DNA of 64,000 nt from Paenibacillaceae bacterium GAS479 (GTDB lineage Bacteria > Bacillota > Bacilli > Paenibacillales > Paenibacillaceae). The stretch is from the NCBI GenBank assembly GCA_900105225.1, contig LT629764.1, forward strand, positions 756,098-820,097, given 5' to 3'. Position numbers and translations under genes: made by a program. Below are positions 48,724-58,233 of the stretch, one piece after another. The notes below the pieces were generated by a model. The model ran no database searches. It had not been told where the DNA came from and saw only the letters and a program-made list of their open reading frames with translations. Position 1 is the stretch's first letter. Every line of letters begins with the position of its first letter.

Positions 48724-50022
48724 ATGAACCCACTCGCCCAGCAGTTGAATACTGCGCTGGAAAAAGGCAACGCCCATGTCTTTGCCATGCTGTCAGATCT
48801 TGGACGGCAGCTGTATTTTCCGAAGGTAGGTATTCTGAGCCAATCGGCCGAAGCTAAAGTTAAAGCCACGAAGTTCAATGCTACCATCGGTATCGCTACG
48901 GAGAACGGTGTTCCGATGCATTTGAAGGCGATTCAGGACACGCTATCCGCGTATGATCCCAAGGATCTGTATGAGTACGCTCCTCCTGCCGGCAAGCCGG
49001 AGCTGCGTACGGCATGGCGCGAGAAGATGATTCAGGAGAACCCTTCCTTGAATGGTCGCTCCTTCGGCAATCCGATTACGACTAATGCGCTGACGCATGG
49101 TCTAAGCATTGTGGCGGATCTGTTCGCCGACACCGGAGATGCGGTTATCATCCCGGATAAGAATTGGGAAAATTACGAGCTGACCTTCGGCATCCGCCGC
49201 GGAGCCCAAATCGTTGAATACCCGCTTTACAACAGCGACAATCGCTTTAATGCTGCTGGCCTACGCGAAGCTCTCTTGGCTCAGCGTGACAAAGGTAAAG
49301 CTATTGTCATTCTGAATTTCCCGAACAACCCGACCGGCTATACGCCAGGCCGCGAGGAATGCGAAGAGATCGTAGCAGTGCTCAAGGCTGCTGCCGATGA
49401 AGGCATTCTTGTTGTAGCCGTCACTGACGATGCTTATTTTGGTCTGTTTTTCGAGGATTCCGTTCATGAGTCGCTGTTTGGACGCCTCGCGGGCCTGCAT
49501 GAGCGCATCCTGCCGATCAAAGTTGATGGCGCCACCAAGGAAGAGTACGTATGGGGCTTCCGCGTCGGCTTTGTTACTTACGCAGCGGAATCGCCGGAAG
49601 TGCTCGCTGCTCTGGAGCAGAAGACGCTTGGCATCATTCGCTCCACCATTTCCAGCGGACCGCATCCTTCTCAAACCTTTATCCTGCGTGCTCTAAAGGA
49701 TCCAGACTTTGAGAACCAGAAGGCTGAGAAATACGCCATCATGAAAAGCCGCGCCAACCGCGTGAAGCAACTTCTGGACAGCGATCGTTTTGAAGGCGCC
49801 TGGACTTATTATCCATTTAACTCCGGCTACTTTATGTGCCTGCGCCTTAATGGCGTAAGCGCCGAGTCCGTCCGCCAGCGTCTGCTCGAGGCATACGGCG
49901 TTGGCACGATCGCTCTCGGCGAGAGTGATCTGCGTGTTGCTTTCTCCTGCACAGAGGAAGCGAACCTCGAAGAGCTGTTCGATTGTATCTACCAAGCGGT
50001 GGGGGACGTTAAGCAGGCTTAA
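48724..50022 (+). CDS. PLP-dependent class I aminotransferase
   Basis: A 432-aa fold-type I aminotransferase. Signatures are [69 protein letters not shown], the PLP lysine in [16 protein letters not shown], and [11 protein letters not shown]. It resembles aspartate- or aromatic-type transaminases; the substrate cannot be fixed. A TATAAT at 48635 is the probable -10. A GGAAGAGGA stretch precedes the ATG. The 3' region carries a 12-bp repeat array and a terminator. Confidence 0.88.
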   Translation: MNPLAQQLNTALEKGNAHVFAMLSDLGRQLYFPKVGILSQSAEAKVKATKFNATIGIATENGVPMHLKAIQDTLSAYDPKDLYEYAPPAGKPELRTAWREKMIQENPSLNGRSFGNPITTNALTHGLSIVADLFADTGDAVIIPDKNWENYELTFGIRRGAQIVEYPLYNSDNRFNAAGLREALLAQRDKGKAIVILNFPNNPTGYTPGREECEEIVAVLKAAADEGILVVAVTDDAYFGLFFEDSVHESLFGRLAGLHERILPIKVDGATKEEYVWGFRVGFVTYAAESPEVLAALEQKTLGIIRSTISSGPHPSQTFILRALKDPDFENQKAEKYAIMKSRANRVKQLLDSDRFEGAWTYYPFNSGYFMCLRLNGVSAESVRQRLLEAYGVGTIALGESDLRVAFSCTEEANLEELFDCIYQAVGDVKQA

Positions 50023-50028
50023 GCCTTG

Positions 50029-50136
50029 GGGTTCGCCTTCGGGTTCGCCTTCGGGTTCGCCTTCGGGTTCGCCTTCGGGTTCGCCTTCGGGTTCGCCTTC
50101 GGGTTCGCCTTCGGGTTCGCCTTCGGATTCGCCTTG
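50029..50136. repeat. 12-bp tandem repeat in the 3' region of the aminotransferase
   Basis: Eight perfect copies of GGGTTCGCCTTC plus a degenerate ninth start right after the aminotransferase stop. Both strands read as simple dipeptide repeats (GF-AF or EGEP), but no start or family supports coding. Confidence 0.9.
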
Positions 50137-50175
50137 CAGCTTCAAGCCCGCCATTCTTCGTTTGCTGGTCATAGT

Positions 50176-50230
50176 ACTGGGGCCGTCCCGAAAGCCATCC
50201 GTTGGATGACTTAGGGGGCGGCCCCTTAAT
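50176..50230 (+). terminator. GC-rich terminator-like hairpin
   Basis: GGGGCCG and CGGCCCC close a long stem with an inner ATCC/GGAT hairpin. The T run after it is weak. Confidence 0.6.
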
Positions 50231-50338
50231 TGTTGACCTTTCAGTCCAACAATAAAGTTGATTGAGTTGATGGGTCTGAATCATTTTCGAATCTGATGCG
50301 ATCGGGCGTACATTTGTGTATGAATTAATGTACCCTCA

Positions 50339-50540
50339 TTCGTTACGAAACTGAGAAGCCTTATTCCAGCAAAATAGAGGAGATTCACAGCGTAACGAAA
50401 CTGAGAGACGCTATCTGAGGGAATTTCACAGTAGAATCGTCATTTCGACCCAAATAACGTTTCTCAGTTTCGCTAGATTATTTTTCCCCTGTGTTTGAGG
50501 GGAATAAGCTCTATCAGTTTCGTTAGCGTCAGCATGGACC
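50339..50540. repeat. Interspersed short repeats with GAAACTGAG core, direct and inverted
   Basis: Two direct units (CGTTACGAAACTGAG at about 50340 and CGTAACGAAACTGAG at about 50392) and two inverted ones (TCTCAGTTTCGCTAG near 50464 and ATCAGTTTCGTTAGCG near 50514) share CTAACGAAACTGAGA as consensus. The 815-bp gap 50023-50837 holds this, the 12-bp array and two terminators, but no gene. Confidence 0.7.
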
Positions 50541-50591
50541 AGTTGGGAACCCTGAGTTTCCCTAGCGTGAAGCAAAGCGATAGGGCTTTCA

Positions 50592-50640
50592 CAAAAAACG
50601 GAAGGAAACCGAGCTTTGGCTCAGTCTCCTTCCGTTTTGC
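50592..50640. terminator. Bidirectional terminator before ecsB
   Basis: AAAAACGGAAGGA and TCCTTCCGTTTT pair with an inner GAGC/GCTC stem and are flanked by A and T runs. Confidence 0.85.
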
Positions 50641-50837
50641 TGTTATTAGTATGCGGCACCGCATTCAAAGTCGGAGACGCAGCAACCAGCAGCTTAGTTA
50701 AAGGAGCTGAAGATAGCATCGTTGAGAACGTTAGTCTCTTCTACTCCAAGCCTACACAGGCACTACTTGTCCTCTTCTACCTCAAACCTACGCCACCGTA
50801 GCTAATCGACTTTCCCACCATTCTGTGCAACTCCCGG

Positions 50838-52097
50838 TTATTCCTCTTCTTCCTCAAGCATCCCCCTTCGCAGCATACGACGTGGCCGCAGCAGCAAATA
50901 GAACAAGGCCAGCAACGCGGCCGCTACCGCCGGAATGACCGCACCTGCAATCAGTAGCGGCATGCAGCCGGCTAACCATAACAGTGTCCCGATTACGATA
51001 AGTGCGAAGCGATCCACAACCGCTGCAGAGCGCAGCCTTCCATTCTCCGGCAGCGGATACACATGACGCCATACAGTATGCCGATGCCAAGAGGCAAGGG
51101 CTCCAGACTGTAAACCGGCAATAACCAGGAAGAGCAGCAAACATGCGGCAGCTCCCCAGCCTTGAAGCCACTTGGCTTCACCAAGCCAGTAGCTGCTAAG
51201 CATACCCAGCAGCGTCAAGCGCAGCAGCATGCCTCCAAGCTCAGTACGCGCAATGCTAAGACTATACAGATAAGTATAGGTACTTCGGCGGCGCAACGGG
51301 ATTCTCGAAGCGATCCAGGAAAAGTACGGTCGAGACCGCACACTGGAAGGCTGTGAGGGAACATCCGTGAACCAGCCGAAAAAGCGATTGTAACGCCCCT
51401 CTGTCCGCTCCTCTTCGCGAATCAACTGCTCCCAAGGCAGCCGAAGCCGCGCCGGAATCCGGGAGGCTTGCCACCACAAAATGATAGAGGGTATCGTTAC
51501 CAAGAGGGCTTTAAATGGTTCGGCGGACAGCCAAAAATAGAGCATGCAAACGGTCAAAAGCAGTCTGAGCAGTTTCAACAAGCGACGGCTGATCGGCCAC
51601 GCCGTCTGGCGTTCACGCCAAGCGGCGCCGCTTCCAAGCAGCTTGAGCGCAAGGACAACCACCAGCACCGTGACAAGGCTCGGCGTCCAGCCCGAAACAG
51701 CATCCTCCGGCACATGGGAACGAATCGGCCAATACAGGAGCAGTACAGCTGCTGCCAGCAAAAGCCCTCCCGGCAACGTATGCCGCCAAGAACGGCGCAT
51801 ATAACCGCCCATGGATGCCTCTCTGCGCGTGAGAAACACCAGATCCGCCGGCTGCAGCCAGGTGCGCATCGGATTCCAGTAAAGGACAGGAGCAAGCAGC
51901 AGCGTACCGACCGCTGCCGCCGGATAATTAGCCGGAATCCGGTCAATAAAGTCAGTATAAAACGCGGAACCGGTAATAATGAGAGCGAATAGCACGAGCG
52001 GCAAGCCGCTGCGTGCCATATCTCCCAGATAAGGCAGACAACTGCGGAAGAAGACGCCGGCTCTTCGGCGCCATTCTTTTTCAAGCGCCTCGTCCAT
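50838..52097 (-). CDS. ecsB: ABC transporter permease EcsB-like
   Basis: A 419-aa membrane protein with about six to eight hydrophobic segments (GLPLVLFALIITGSAFY, LLLAAAVLLLYWPI and others) and basic loops. It belongs to the EcsB type, the membrane partner of EcsA. The start at 52097 overlaps the ecsA end by 17 bases; an earlier in-frame start is further inside ecsA. In Bacillus the Ecs transporter influences protein secretion, competence and intramembrane proteolysis. ecsC is not adjacent. Assignment rests on the EcsA partner, length and topology. Confidence 0.8.
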   Translation of the reverse strand: MDEALEKEWRRRAGVFFRSCLPYLGDMARSGLPLVLFALIITGSAFYTDFIDRIPANYPAAAVGTLLLAPVLYWNPMRTWLQPADLVFLTRREASMGGYMRRSWRHTLPGGLLLAAAVLLLYWPIRSHVPEDAVSGWTPSLVTVLVVVLALKLLGSGAAWRERQTAWPISRRLLKLLRLLLTVCMLYFWLSAEPFKALLVTIPSIILWWQASRIPARLRLPWEQLIREEERTEGRYNRFFGWFTDVPSQPSSVRSRPYFSWIASRIPLRRRSTYTYLYSLSIARTELGGMLLRLTLLGMLSSYWLGEAKWLQGWGAAACLLLFLVIAGLQSGALASWHRHTVWRHVYPLPENGRLRSAAVVDRFALIVIGTLLWLAGCMPLLIAGAVIPAVAAALLALFYLLLRPRRMLRRGMLEEEEE

Positions 52098-52857
52098 CAG
52101 CGTCACTCTCCTCCACGACACGATAGAAGATTTCCTCCAGGGAATCCCCCTCCTGTCCTCGTGACGTTCTCACCTGATCCATCGTTCCCATTTCCTGAAT
52201 CCTGCCTCCATGCAGCAGAATGAATCGGTCACAATAGGTTTCAACCGTGGACAGAATATGCGTACTCATCAGAATCGCCGCGCCTCTACTCCGTTCTAAC
52301 ATAAGTCGATCCAGCAGAGAACGGATACCAAGCGGGTCCAGTCCGAGAAAAGGCTCATCGATGATATACAAAGCAGGTCGAGCCAGCAGTGCATTCATCA
52401 GCATTACCTTCTGTTTCATCCCTTTGGAGAGATGAGCGGCACGAGCCGACTTTTTGGATGTCATGCGGAACTCGTCCAGCAGCTGTTCGGAACGTTCTCG
52501 ATATTCTTGCTCTTCGAGGCCATACGCCATTGCAGTCAGTCTCAGATGCTCCTCAACAGTCAATTCCTCGAACAGGACGGGTACTTCCGGCACATAGGCA
52601 AAAGCTCCACGATATCGTTCCGGATCCTGATGAAGCGTCGTGCCAGCAATAAGCACCTCGCCGCGCTGCGGAGCCATCAGCCCAAGCAGATGTTTGACCG
52701 TTGTACTTTTACCGGCGCCGTTGAGGCCGATCAGCCCCATCATCTCGCCTGCCCGAACCTTAAAGTCCAGCTCATGAAGTACAGGACGTCGGGGACTATA
52801 TCCGCCGGTCAACCCCTTCACATGAAGTACCTCATCTCCGAACCGCTCTTGGTCCAT
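52081..52857 (-). CDS. ecsA: ABC transporter ATP-binding protein EcsA-like
   Basis: A 258-aa ABC ATPase. Walker A: GLIGLNGAGKSTT. Signature: LSKGMKQKVML. Walker B: ALYIIDEPFLGLDP. The switch His follows in LMSTHILSTVE. It is translationally coupled to the ecsB-like permease. EcsA powers the Ecs exporter, whose substrate is unknown. The start at 52857 yields the typical length. Confidence 0.92.
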   Translation of the reverse strand: MDQERFGDEVLHVKGLTGGYSPRRPVLHELDFKVRAGEMMGLIGLNGAGKSTTVKHLLGLMAPQRGEVLIAGTTLHQDPERYRGAFAYVPEVPVLFEELTVEEHLRLTAMAYGLEEQEYRERSEQLLDEFRMTSKKSARAAHLSKGMKQKVMLMNALLARPALYIIDEPFLGLDPLGIRSLLDRLMLERSRGAAILMSTHILSTVETYCDRFILLHGGRIQEMGTMDQVRTSRGQEGDSLEEIFYRVVEESDADGRGA

Positions 52858-52877
52858 CTTGCGCTACCTCCTATCAA

Positions 52878-54710
52878 TCAGCTCTTCACTGGTCCGTCAT
52901 GATCCCTTTTGGCCTTAAGCCATTTTGGGGCGCCTTTGTTTTTGTCAGCCTTCGCTGCGCGTGGCTTAGAGGACTTGCCAGCAGCTCCAGCCGTCTTTGC
53001 CGACACCGAAGAACGGTTTTGGCCTGGCTTCCCTGTGCCTGCTGCACCTCCAGCTCCTACGGCTCCTGAAGCAGTTCCGGCTCTTGCCGGCCCCACACTT
53101 CCAGCTCTCGCTGTGCCTACATCTCCGGCTCTTGCCGCCCCCGTACTTCCAGCTCTCGTTATGCCTGAAACTCCAACTTTACCTGTGCCTGTAGAACTTC
53201 CAGTTCTTCCTACTCCTACTCCTACTCCTGCAAAACCAGCTCTACCTGTGCCTGCAGCACCTGATCCGCCGCCTGCTCCTCCAGCCGATCTGCCAGCTGG
53301 CTGTCCTGTAGTCCGTCCAGTGTCAGGAGTTGCAGCTTGCGCTGATACAACAGACGACTGGCCAGCTAAAGGTTCGCGCGTCCTGCTTCCAGCGCCGCTT
53401 GGAGCGGATGATGCAGAGTAGCTATATCCGGCAGCAGATGTTCCACCATACGACTGCCTATTAGCAGCTTTACCGCTATCCGATCCCTCTCTTGCACCTT
53501 TGCTTGCTACATCCGGTCTACTGCTATCTCCTCGAGCGCCACGGCTTCCATTAGCAGCATGACGAGGCAGATCCGCTGGATCCCACAGCTTGCCCTTGTA
53601 CAGGACGCGTTCCATAAACTTGATCCCTAGCTTGCGCTCGTATTTTTCAATGTGATACTTCTCGTTCGGCGCGACAATCGAAAGCACCGTACCTACGCGG
53701 CCCATACGACCGGTACGTCCAGCGCGATGTACATACTGATCCGCGTCAGCCGGAGGCTCTAGATTGAGGACGAGCGGAAGTCCCGGAATATCCAGACCAC
53801 GCGCCGCAACATCGGTAGCGACCAGCAGTTTGCAGCGTCCATCGCGGAAACGCGCAAGCGTCGCGGCCCGTTTTTGCTTATCGGCGTCGCCATACAATGT
53901 TTCTACCGCGAATCCCTCGTAAGCAAGCTTCGATTCATAGTTAGCGATCAGATCCGTGTTGTTGATGAAAAGCAAAGCCGAAGAAGGCTCAAGCAGCCGC
54001 AGCAGCTTGCGAGCCGTATCCAGCTTGTCACGCCAGTCACATACAACAAAATAATGGGAGATCGTTTCCGAAACACGCTGTTCCGGCTCGATATCGATGC
54101 GTACGGGATCCCTCATCCAACGCTTCTCCAGCGTTTTCATAATATCCGGGTAGGTAGCGCTGAAAAAGGCGATCTGCCTGCTCTTAGGCGTCGCCCACAA
54201 AATCGTCTCGACTTCGGTCGTTGAGCCAAGCGCGAACACCTGATCCGCCTCGTCCACTACAACTATTGTGGCTTGACTCAGCTTCAGCTTTTTGGACTTA
54301 ACCAGCTCGTTCAGCCTGCCTGGCGTGCCAATAACGAGCTGCGGGTTAAGCTTGAGCTTCTCGAGCTGCCGCTTAACGGCCGCTCCGCCGATCAGCTGTT
54401 GCGTCCGGATTCCTAGCGGCTCTCCGTATTCCTGAGCGACTCGCACGAGCTGCATCGCGAGCTCTTGGGTCGGCGACAGGATGATAGCCTGAATCGATTT
54501 GCTCTGAGGGTCCAGACGTTGCAGCAACGGCAGCAAATAGGCCAGCGTTTTGCCGGTCCCTGTCTGGGAACCTGCTGATATATCCTTTCCACTCAGCAGC
54601 GGCGGGATGGCCTGCTCCTGAATAGGGGTCGGTTCTCCGATCCCGTTCTCCGCGAATCGTTCGCAAGCTGCCTCGGACAAACCGAGAGATTTCCAGCTTT
54701 CAAGTGACAT
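52878..54710 (-). CDS. DEAD-box RNA helicase with repeat tail
   Basis: An ATP-dependent RNA helicase of 610 aa. In order it has the Q motif (PTPIQEQAIP), motif I AGSQTGTGKT, TPGRL, the box VVDEADQV, SATY, ATDVAARGLDIPG and HRAGRTGRMGR. The core ends near residue 380. The remaining 230 residues are low-complexity Gly/Ala/Ser/Arg/Thr repeats such as TARAGSVGPARAGTASGAV, encoded by short GC-rich tandem units around 53040-53300. RGG-like tails often bind RNA, but this one has few RGG and looks like a repeat expansion. It precedes the ecsAB pair by a 20-base gap. Confidence 0.93.
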   Translation of the reverse strand: MSLESWKSLGLSEAACERFAENGIGEPTPIQEQAIPPLLSGKDISAGSQTGTGKTLAYLLPLLQRLDPQSKSIQAIILSPTQELAMQLVRVAQEYGEPLGIRTQQLIGGAAVKRQLEKLKLNPQLVIGTPGRLNELVKSKKLKLSQATIVVVDEADQVFALGSTTEVETILWATPKSRQIAFFSATYPDIMKTLEKRWMRDPVRIDIEPEQRVSETISHYFVVCDWRDKLDTARKLLRLLEPSSALLFINNTDLIANYESKLAYEGFAVETLYGDADKQKRAATLARFRDGRCKLLVATDVAARGLDIPGLPLVLNLEPPADADQYVHRAGRTGRMGRVGTVLSIVAPNEKYHIEKYERKLGIKFMERVLYKGKLWDPADLPRHAANGSRGARGDSSRPDVASKGAREGSDSGKAANRQSYGGTSAAGYSYSASSAPSGAGSRTREPLAGQSSVVSAQAATPDTGRTTGQPAGRSAGGAGGGSGAAGTGRAGFAGVGVGVGRTGSSTGTGKVGVSGITRAGSTGAARAGDVGTARAGSVGPARAGTASGAVGAGGAAGTGKPGQNRSSVSAKTAGAAGKSSKPRAAKADKNKGAPKWLKAKRDHDGPVKS

Positions 54711-54734
54711 GAATAAACTTCTCCTTCAATCCTG

Positions 54735-55511
54735 CTATTTTTTGTTGAGCATTGGTCCAGCGATACGATCCGTAATTCCCGGGAATAGCTGATAAATCTT
54801 AGTGCCGAAGGCTAGAGGCCACGGAATATTGATCTCAGCACGCGGCCGTTCGACCACCCCGGCGATCCGCTTGGCTACTTTTTCCGGTTTCATCATGAGC
54901 GAGCTAATATTCCGTGTATAATTGCCTTCTGGATCAGCCTGAGCAAAAAAGGGCGTATCAATCGGCCCTGGATTGACTGCCGATACATAAATACCGCTGC
55001 CGGACAGCTCCTGGCGAAGCGCATTGGTCATCCCAAGCACGGCATGTTTGCTTGCAGAATACCCGCTTGACTTAGCGGTCGCCATCTTGCCTGCAATCGA
55101 AGCAACATTGATGATATGACCGCTGCGCCGCTCGCGCATGTCAGGGAGAACCGCCTTGATACAACGAACCATGCCCAAGTAATTGGTATCCATCATCGCC
55201 TTAAAATCCTCCACCGGAGAATCTTCGAACTTCTTGAAAAATCCGAAACCAGCGTTATTGATCAGAACGTCGACATGGCCGAACTCCTCGCGAATGCTCT
55301 TAAACGTCGATGCTACCGATTCATCATCCGTTACATCCAGCTGTCTTACTCCGCAACGGGTAGGAATTTTTTGGGCGGCGTCGCGCAGCCTTTCCTCATT
55401 CCGTCCGCAGAGCACAGGTACTGCTCCAGCCTTCGCAAGATGGTACGCTACCAGTGATCCAATGCCGCTTGAAGCTCCTGTTATGACTACAACCTTGTTT
55501 ATTTCCATCAT
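54735..55511 (-). CDS. Short-chain dehydrogenase/reductase
   Basis: A 258-aa classical SDR. The nucleotide loop is VVVITGASSGIG at residues 6-17. NNAG follows, then the catalytic Ser in INVASIAG and the YSASK motif. Substrate specificity is unknown; the C-terminal region (INIPWPLAFGTKIYQLFPG) is hydrophobic and may bind membrane or lipid substrates. It precedes the helicase gene in the same direction with a 24-base gap. Confidence 0.92.
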   Translation of the reverse strand: MMEINKVVVITGASSGIGSLVAYHLAKAGAVPVLCGRNEERLRDAAQKIPTRCGVRQLDVTDDESVASTFKSIREEFGHVDVLINNAGFGFFKKFEDSPVEDFKAMMDTNYLGMVRCIKAVLPDMRERRSGHIINVASIAGKMATAKSSGYSASKHAVLGMTNALRQELSGSGIYVSAVNPGPIDTPFFAQADPEGNYTRNISSLMMKPEKVAKRIAGVVERPRAEINIPWPLAFGTKIYQLFPGITDRIAGPMLNKK

Positions 55512-55691
55512 AAGTCACCCTGCCCGCTTCTGTTTTTCATTAGAAACCACCTGAACCAAGTTTACTTTATCCGCCGCTTCATAGCAAAAACTCGAATCCA
55601 GATGATTTCTAATGATTCCTAGATGATTCCTCGACAACTCTTTAATCATACCTGCATGCCTGCCAACCCTATTTTGGCGATGTTCCATACG

Positions 55692-55717
55692 AAAAAAAGC
55701 TCCCCGAGGGAGCTTTG
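55692..55717 (-). terminator. Terminator after the cheX gene
   Basis: On the minus strand AGCTCCC and GGGAGCT form a short stem followed by TTTTTTT. Confidence 0.85.
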
Positions 55718-55723
55718 TCCTTG

Positions 55724-56194
55724 TTACGATGCCAATAGAACCTGTATATCCATCTGGCCGATCCCATCTATGATTACAGGCACGGTAATCGCTTTACGCG
55801 CCTCAAGCAACTGTATCTGATATTCTTGCAGAAGCGCTGGCGGCGTAATGTCTACATGAACGCCCTGGTTGGACAGCCTCGTGCTGGCATTGCCGCTGAT
55901 CATATTGCTGAGCTCGGAGATCGCGCTCTTCCCCATCTCATCGAGAACTGAAATCTCGAAGCCACCCATCATAGCCGACACGATTTTGAGTGCCGAATCT
56001 TCGCTCAACCCAAACACGATTTCTCCATTGACCTGACCGATCAGCTGAATTTGAATCCAAATAAATCCTGTTTGACCTCGTAGCTCCTTGAGACCTACAG
56101 GTCCCGTCTGCGGCTTAATTTGTACGACCTGCTCTAGTACCATAACCGCAGATTCCAGGAAAGGATTGATAAATTCAGCTTTCATCAGCGCCAT
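55724..56194 (-). CDS. cheX: CheX-type chemotaxis phosphatase
   Basis: A 156-aa protein of the CheC/CheX family that dephosphorylates CheY-P. The active-site helix ELSNMISGN (Glu and Asn of the E-x-x-N motif) is near residue 95, and the protein contains a single such motif, as CheX does. AAGGAG lies four bases before the first ATG; a second ATG three codons later is possible. No other chemotaxis gene is nearby, so it acts on a distant CheY. A similar fold occurs in Spo0A-linked proteins, but the motif favours CheX. Confidence 0.82.
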   Translation of the reverse strand: MALMKAEFINPFLESAVMVLEQVVQIKPQTGPVGLKELRGQTGFIWIQIQLIGQVNGEIVFGLSEDSALKIVSAMMGGFEISVLDEMGKSAISELSNMISGNASTRLSNQGVHVDITPPALLQEYQIQLLEARKAITVPVIIDGIGQMDIQVLLAS

Positions 56195-56349
56195 TTCGCT
56201 CCTTATCGATCGAGTTTAACACACTTATGTATAGGAGCTATTATACTAAATAACCCAGGACAAGTATACCAATAGTTGCATATACACTACTAAAGACCTA
56301 CATTGTCAACCCTATTTTGGATCTAATTTTGGAACTGGGGGAATCGCTA

Positions 56350-57177
56350 ATGTGCAGGCATTCAGCCCGTATTTACTTGTGGCACAAGGTGCTTGAAGAC
56401 CTGGGTGAGCTTCGACTGATCTCGGAAATCCAAAAGGAAACGTTGTTTTACCTCGGTTGCCAAGGAGTAGACTATTTGCTCTATCACCGCTTTTGGGTTT
56501 TCAGTGGGACATTCTCCGCTGAACAAGCTGGGAGATTGCCTACGCAGCGAGCTGAACGGCGAGCAGGTAATGGAACTGCTGGATGCGTTCGCTGGCAGGC
56601 AGATCGGCTACGATAATGCGGATGATGCAATTGTATATGCTGCCGGATTTGTCCTTTAGTATACGATGGACAAGCTTTTTAGCGACGATGATTTGCCGCC
56701 GCCATCAGGATCTGACTTCAGCTTGAAATACAGCTTGCCTGATCCCATTCTGGACGGCATGGACAATATAACTGCTATTTATTATCCCATTCTCGCCCCC
56801 GCAATTAGCCGCGAGGATTGGAACAACAGTCTAAAGCATATGGCTCTGGCCCATAAGCTGGCGTCTAGAAGTCCCTTTTGCATCGAGTTCTGATGAAAAA
56901 CAGACATTGTTCCGACGATAAGCCCGCTTCTCTAATGGAGGAACATCCTTCCTCCCTACTCTCAAGCAGCGCAAATGAGTCTGAAAGCTCCACCTCGGAC
57001 GGGGAAGAACACTACGATGAGCAACTAATACTGTCAGAAGCTGCTCATCTGCTCTATGCAATCCTACGCTGGCTACGTGCCTCCTGCCTGCGATCCGATG
57101 TGTTGAAGGAGCCAGTCGTCTGCCTGGAAACAGCCGCTGCATCTGCTCACTGCGACTCATCATCAGCTACCGGCTAG
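56350..57177 (+). pseudogene. Decayed zinc-dependent phospholipase C-like gene
   Basis: The reading frame of a zinc-dependent PLC family protein is broken at least three times. Frame 1 gives LWHKVLEDLGELRLI and FYLGCQGVDYLLYHRFW. Near 56520 the match shifts to another frame (KLGDCLRSELNGEQVMELLD, YAAGFVL). A TAG stop at about 56657 interrupts it before MDKLFSDDDL. It continues through ILDGMDNITAIYYPILAP and SREDWNNSLKHMALAHKLA. A second frameshift near 56875 leads to LLHRVLMKNRH and an unmatched Ser/Glu-rich end. A GGGGGA site and ATG at 56350 show the original start. Confidence 0.75.
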
Positions 57178-57183
57178 GCTACA

Positions 57184-58188
57184 CTACATAGCCTCCTGGT
57201 TATCCGCAGTCCCCTCCCTCCGACTACGCATACGGACGAGACGGAGACGATCATAAATCAGTTCTACCTTCATCCCGGCAACAGGCTCCGTACCATAAAC
57301 CTTTTGCAGGATTGGCTTAAGATACTTGTCCCCATCACTCCTCATTGCTTCACGAATGCGCAGCAACTCCTCTTGCGGCACTCCTTCCAGCTCTCTTGCA
57401 ATTAGCGGCTCCAGATCATACCCCTCCTGATCCAACTGCTCAATCCGCTCCATCAATTCACGCCTCGCCAAGCCTGTATCGGCCTGTAGCTGCTCAAGCG
57501 TTTTTTCCGACTGTATGCCTTCCAAAATCATGCGGCTAGACTGTTGGCGGTCCAAGCGATTTTTATACTTGTTTTCTTTCTGTTTGTACAGCCACTGAAT
57601 ATAGGCTTTAGGATCAAGCGACTCCTGCACCCAGTCGAGCGGAAAGGCCCTTGGCTGTAGAACTCCTACGGTAATAGCCAACACCTCTGCGCTATAGCTG
57701 GCACTCTTGCCAGGTCCCCATCCGGGAATTTGCGAGAGTTCTTCCGCCGTTTGAGGCACGAAGGCGCTAATCATCATCAGAGTTCGATTCGTCGCGACCA
57801 GAAACGCCGACTTTTTGTCCGTAGAAGCTTTGACACGGCGCCAGTCGCGCAACGACTCGTAGAGAGCAGTATCCCCATGGAGCTCTCCATAACATTGAAG
57901 CAGGCTTACGAAGCCTCCATTTCCCACCGGGCGCTCGTCCAACATACCGTCAATTAGCGGAGTAAAGCCCTCTCCCATGCGTACTGCCACTCCATGGCGG
58001 AATGCATTCATCATTTCCTCCCAGGATGAGCCTTCGTACCACAAATCCGCCGATTCAGAGCTACCATGCCGACTTCCATTCCAAACGACCGACCACATCC
58101 CCTGCTGCTCACAAATCGTCAGCTGAGCATTGTCCAGCCTGCCGTCTCCAAGCGGTTTTTCAAATGAATTCAAAAATACGATCTGCAT
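57184..58188 (-). CDS. HRDC-domain protein
   Basis: A 334-aa protein. The start at 58188 has GGAGGTG about eight bases upstream. Residues 125-190 form an HRDC domain, a helical nucleic-acid-binding fold known from RecQ and RNase D (LYESLRDWRRVKASTDKKSA, then TAEELSQIPGWGPGKSASY). The N-terminal 120 residues resemble no family I recognise, and the C-terminal half is helical with acidic and basic patches. A terminator hairpin sits in its leader. DNA or RNA repair or processing is inferred; no catalytic domain is visible. Confidence 0.8.
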   Translation of the reverse strand: MQIVFLNSFEKPLGDGRLDNAQLTICEQQGMWSVVWNGSRHGSSESADLWYEGSSWEEMMNAFRHGVAVRMGEGFTPLIDGMLDERPVGNGGFVSLLQCYGELHGDTALYESLRDWRRVKASTDKKSAFLVATNRTLMMISAFVPQTAEELSQIPGWGPGKSASYSAEVLAITVGVLQPRAFPLDWVQESLDPKAYIQWLYKQKENKYKNRLDRQQSSRMILEGIQSEKTLEQLQADTGLARRELMERIEQLDQEGYDLEPLIARELEGVPQEELLRIREAMRSDGDKYLKPILQKVYGTEPVAGMKVELIYDRLRLVRMRSRREGTADNQEAM

Positions 58189-58233
58189 GCTTGTCACACC
58201 TCCAGGTTTTAGGCCAGCAAGGAGCTGAACGAC

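Noticed and set aside
49693-50209. Frames with E-G-E-P or G-F-A-F repeats around 50030-50140
   Set aside because: Simple consequence of the 12-bp repeat; the longer frames read antisense through the aminotransferase.
50473-50664. 63-codon minus frame over the terminator before ecsB
   Set aside because: It starts inside a terminator hairpin and crosses the GAAACTGAG repeats; no ribosome binding site.
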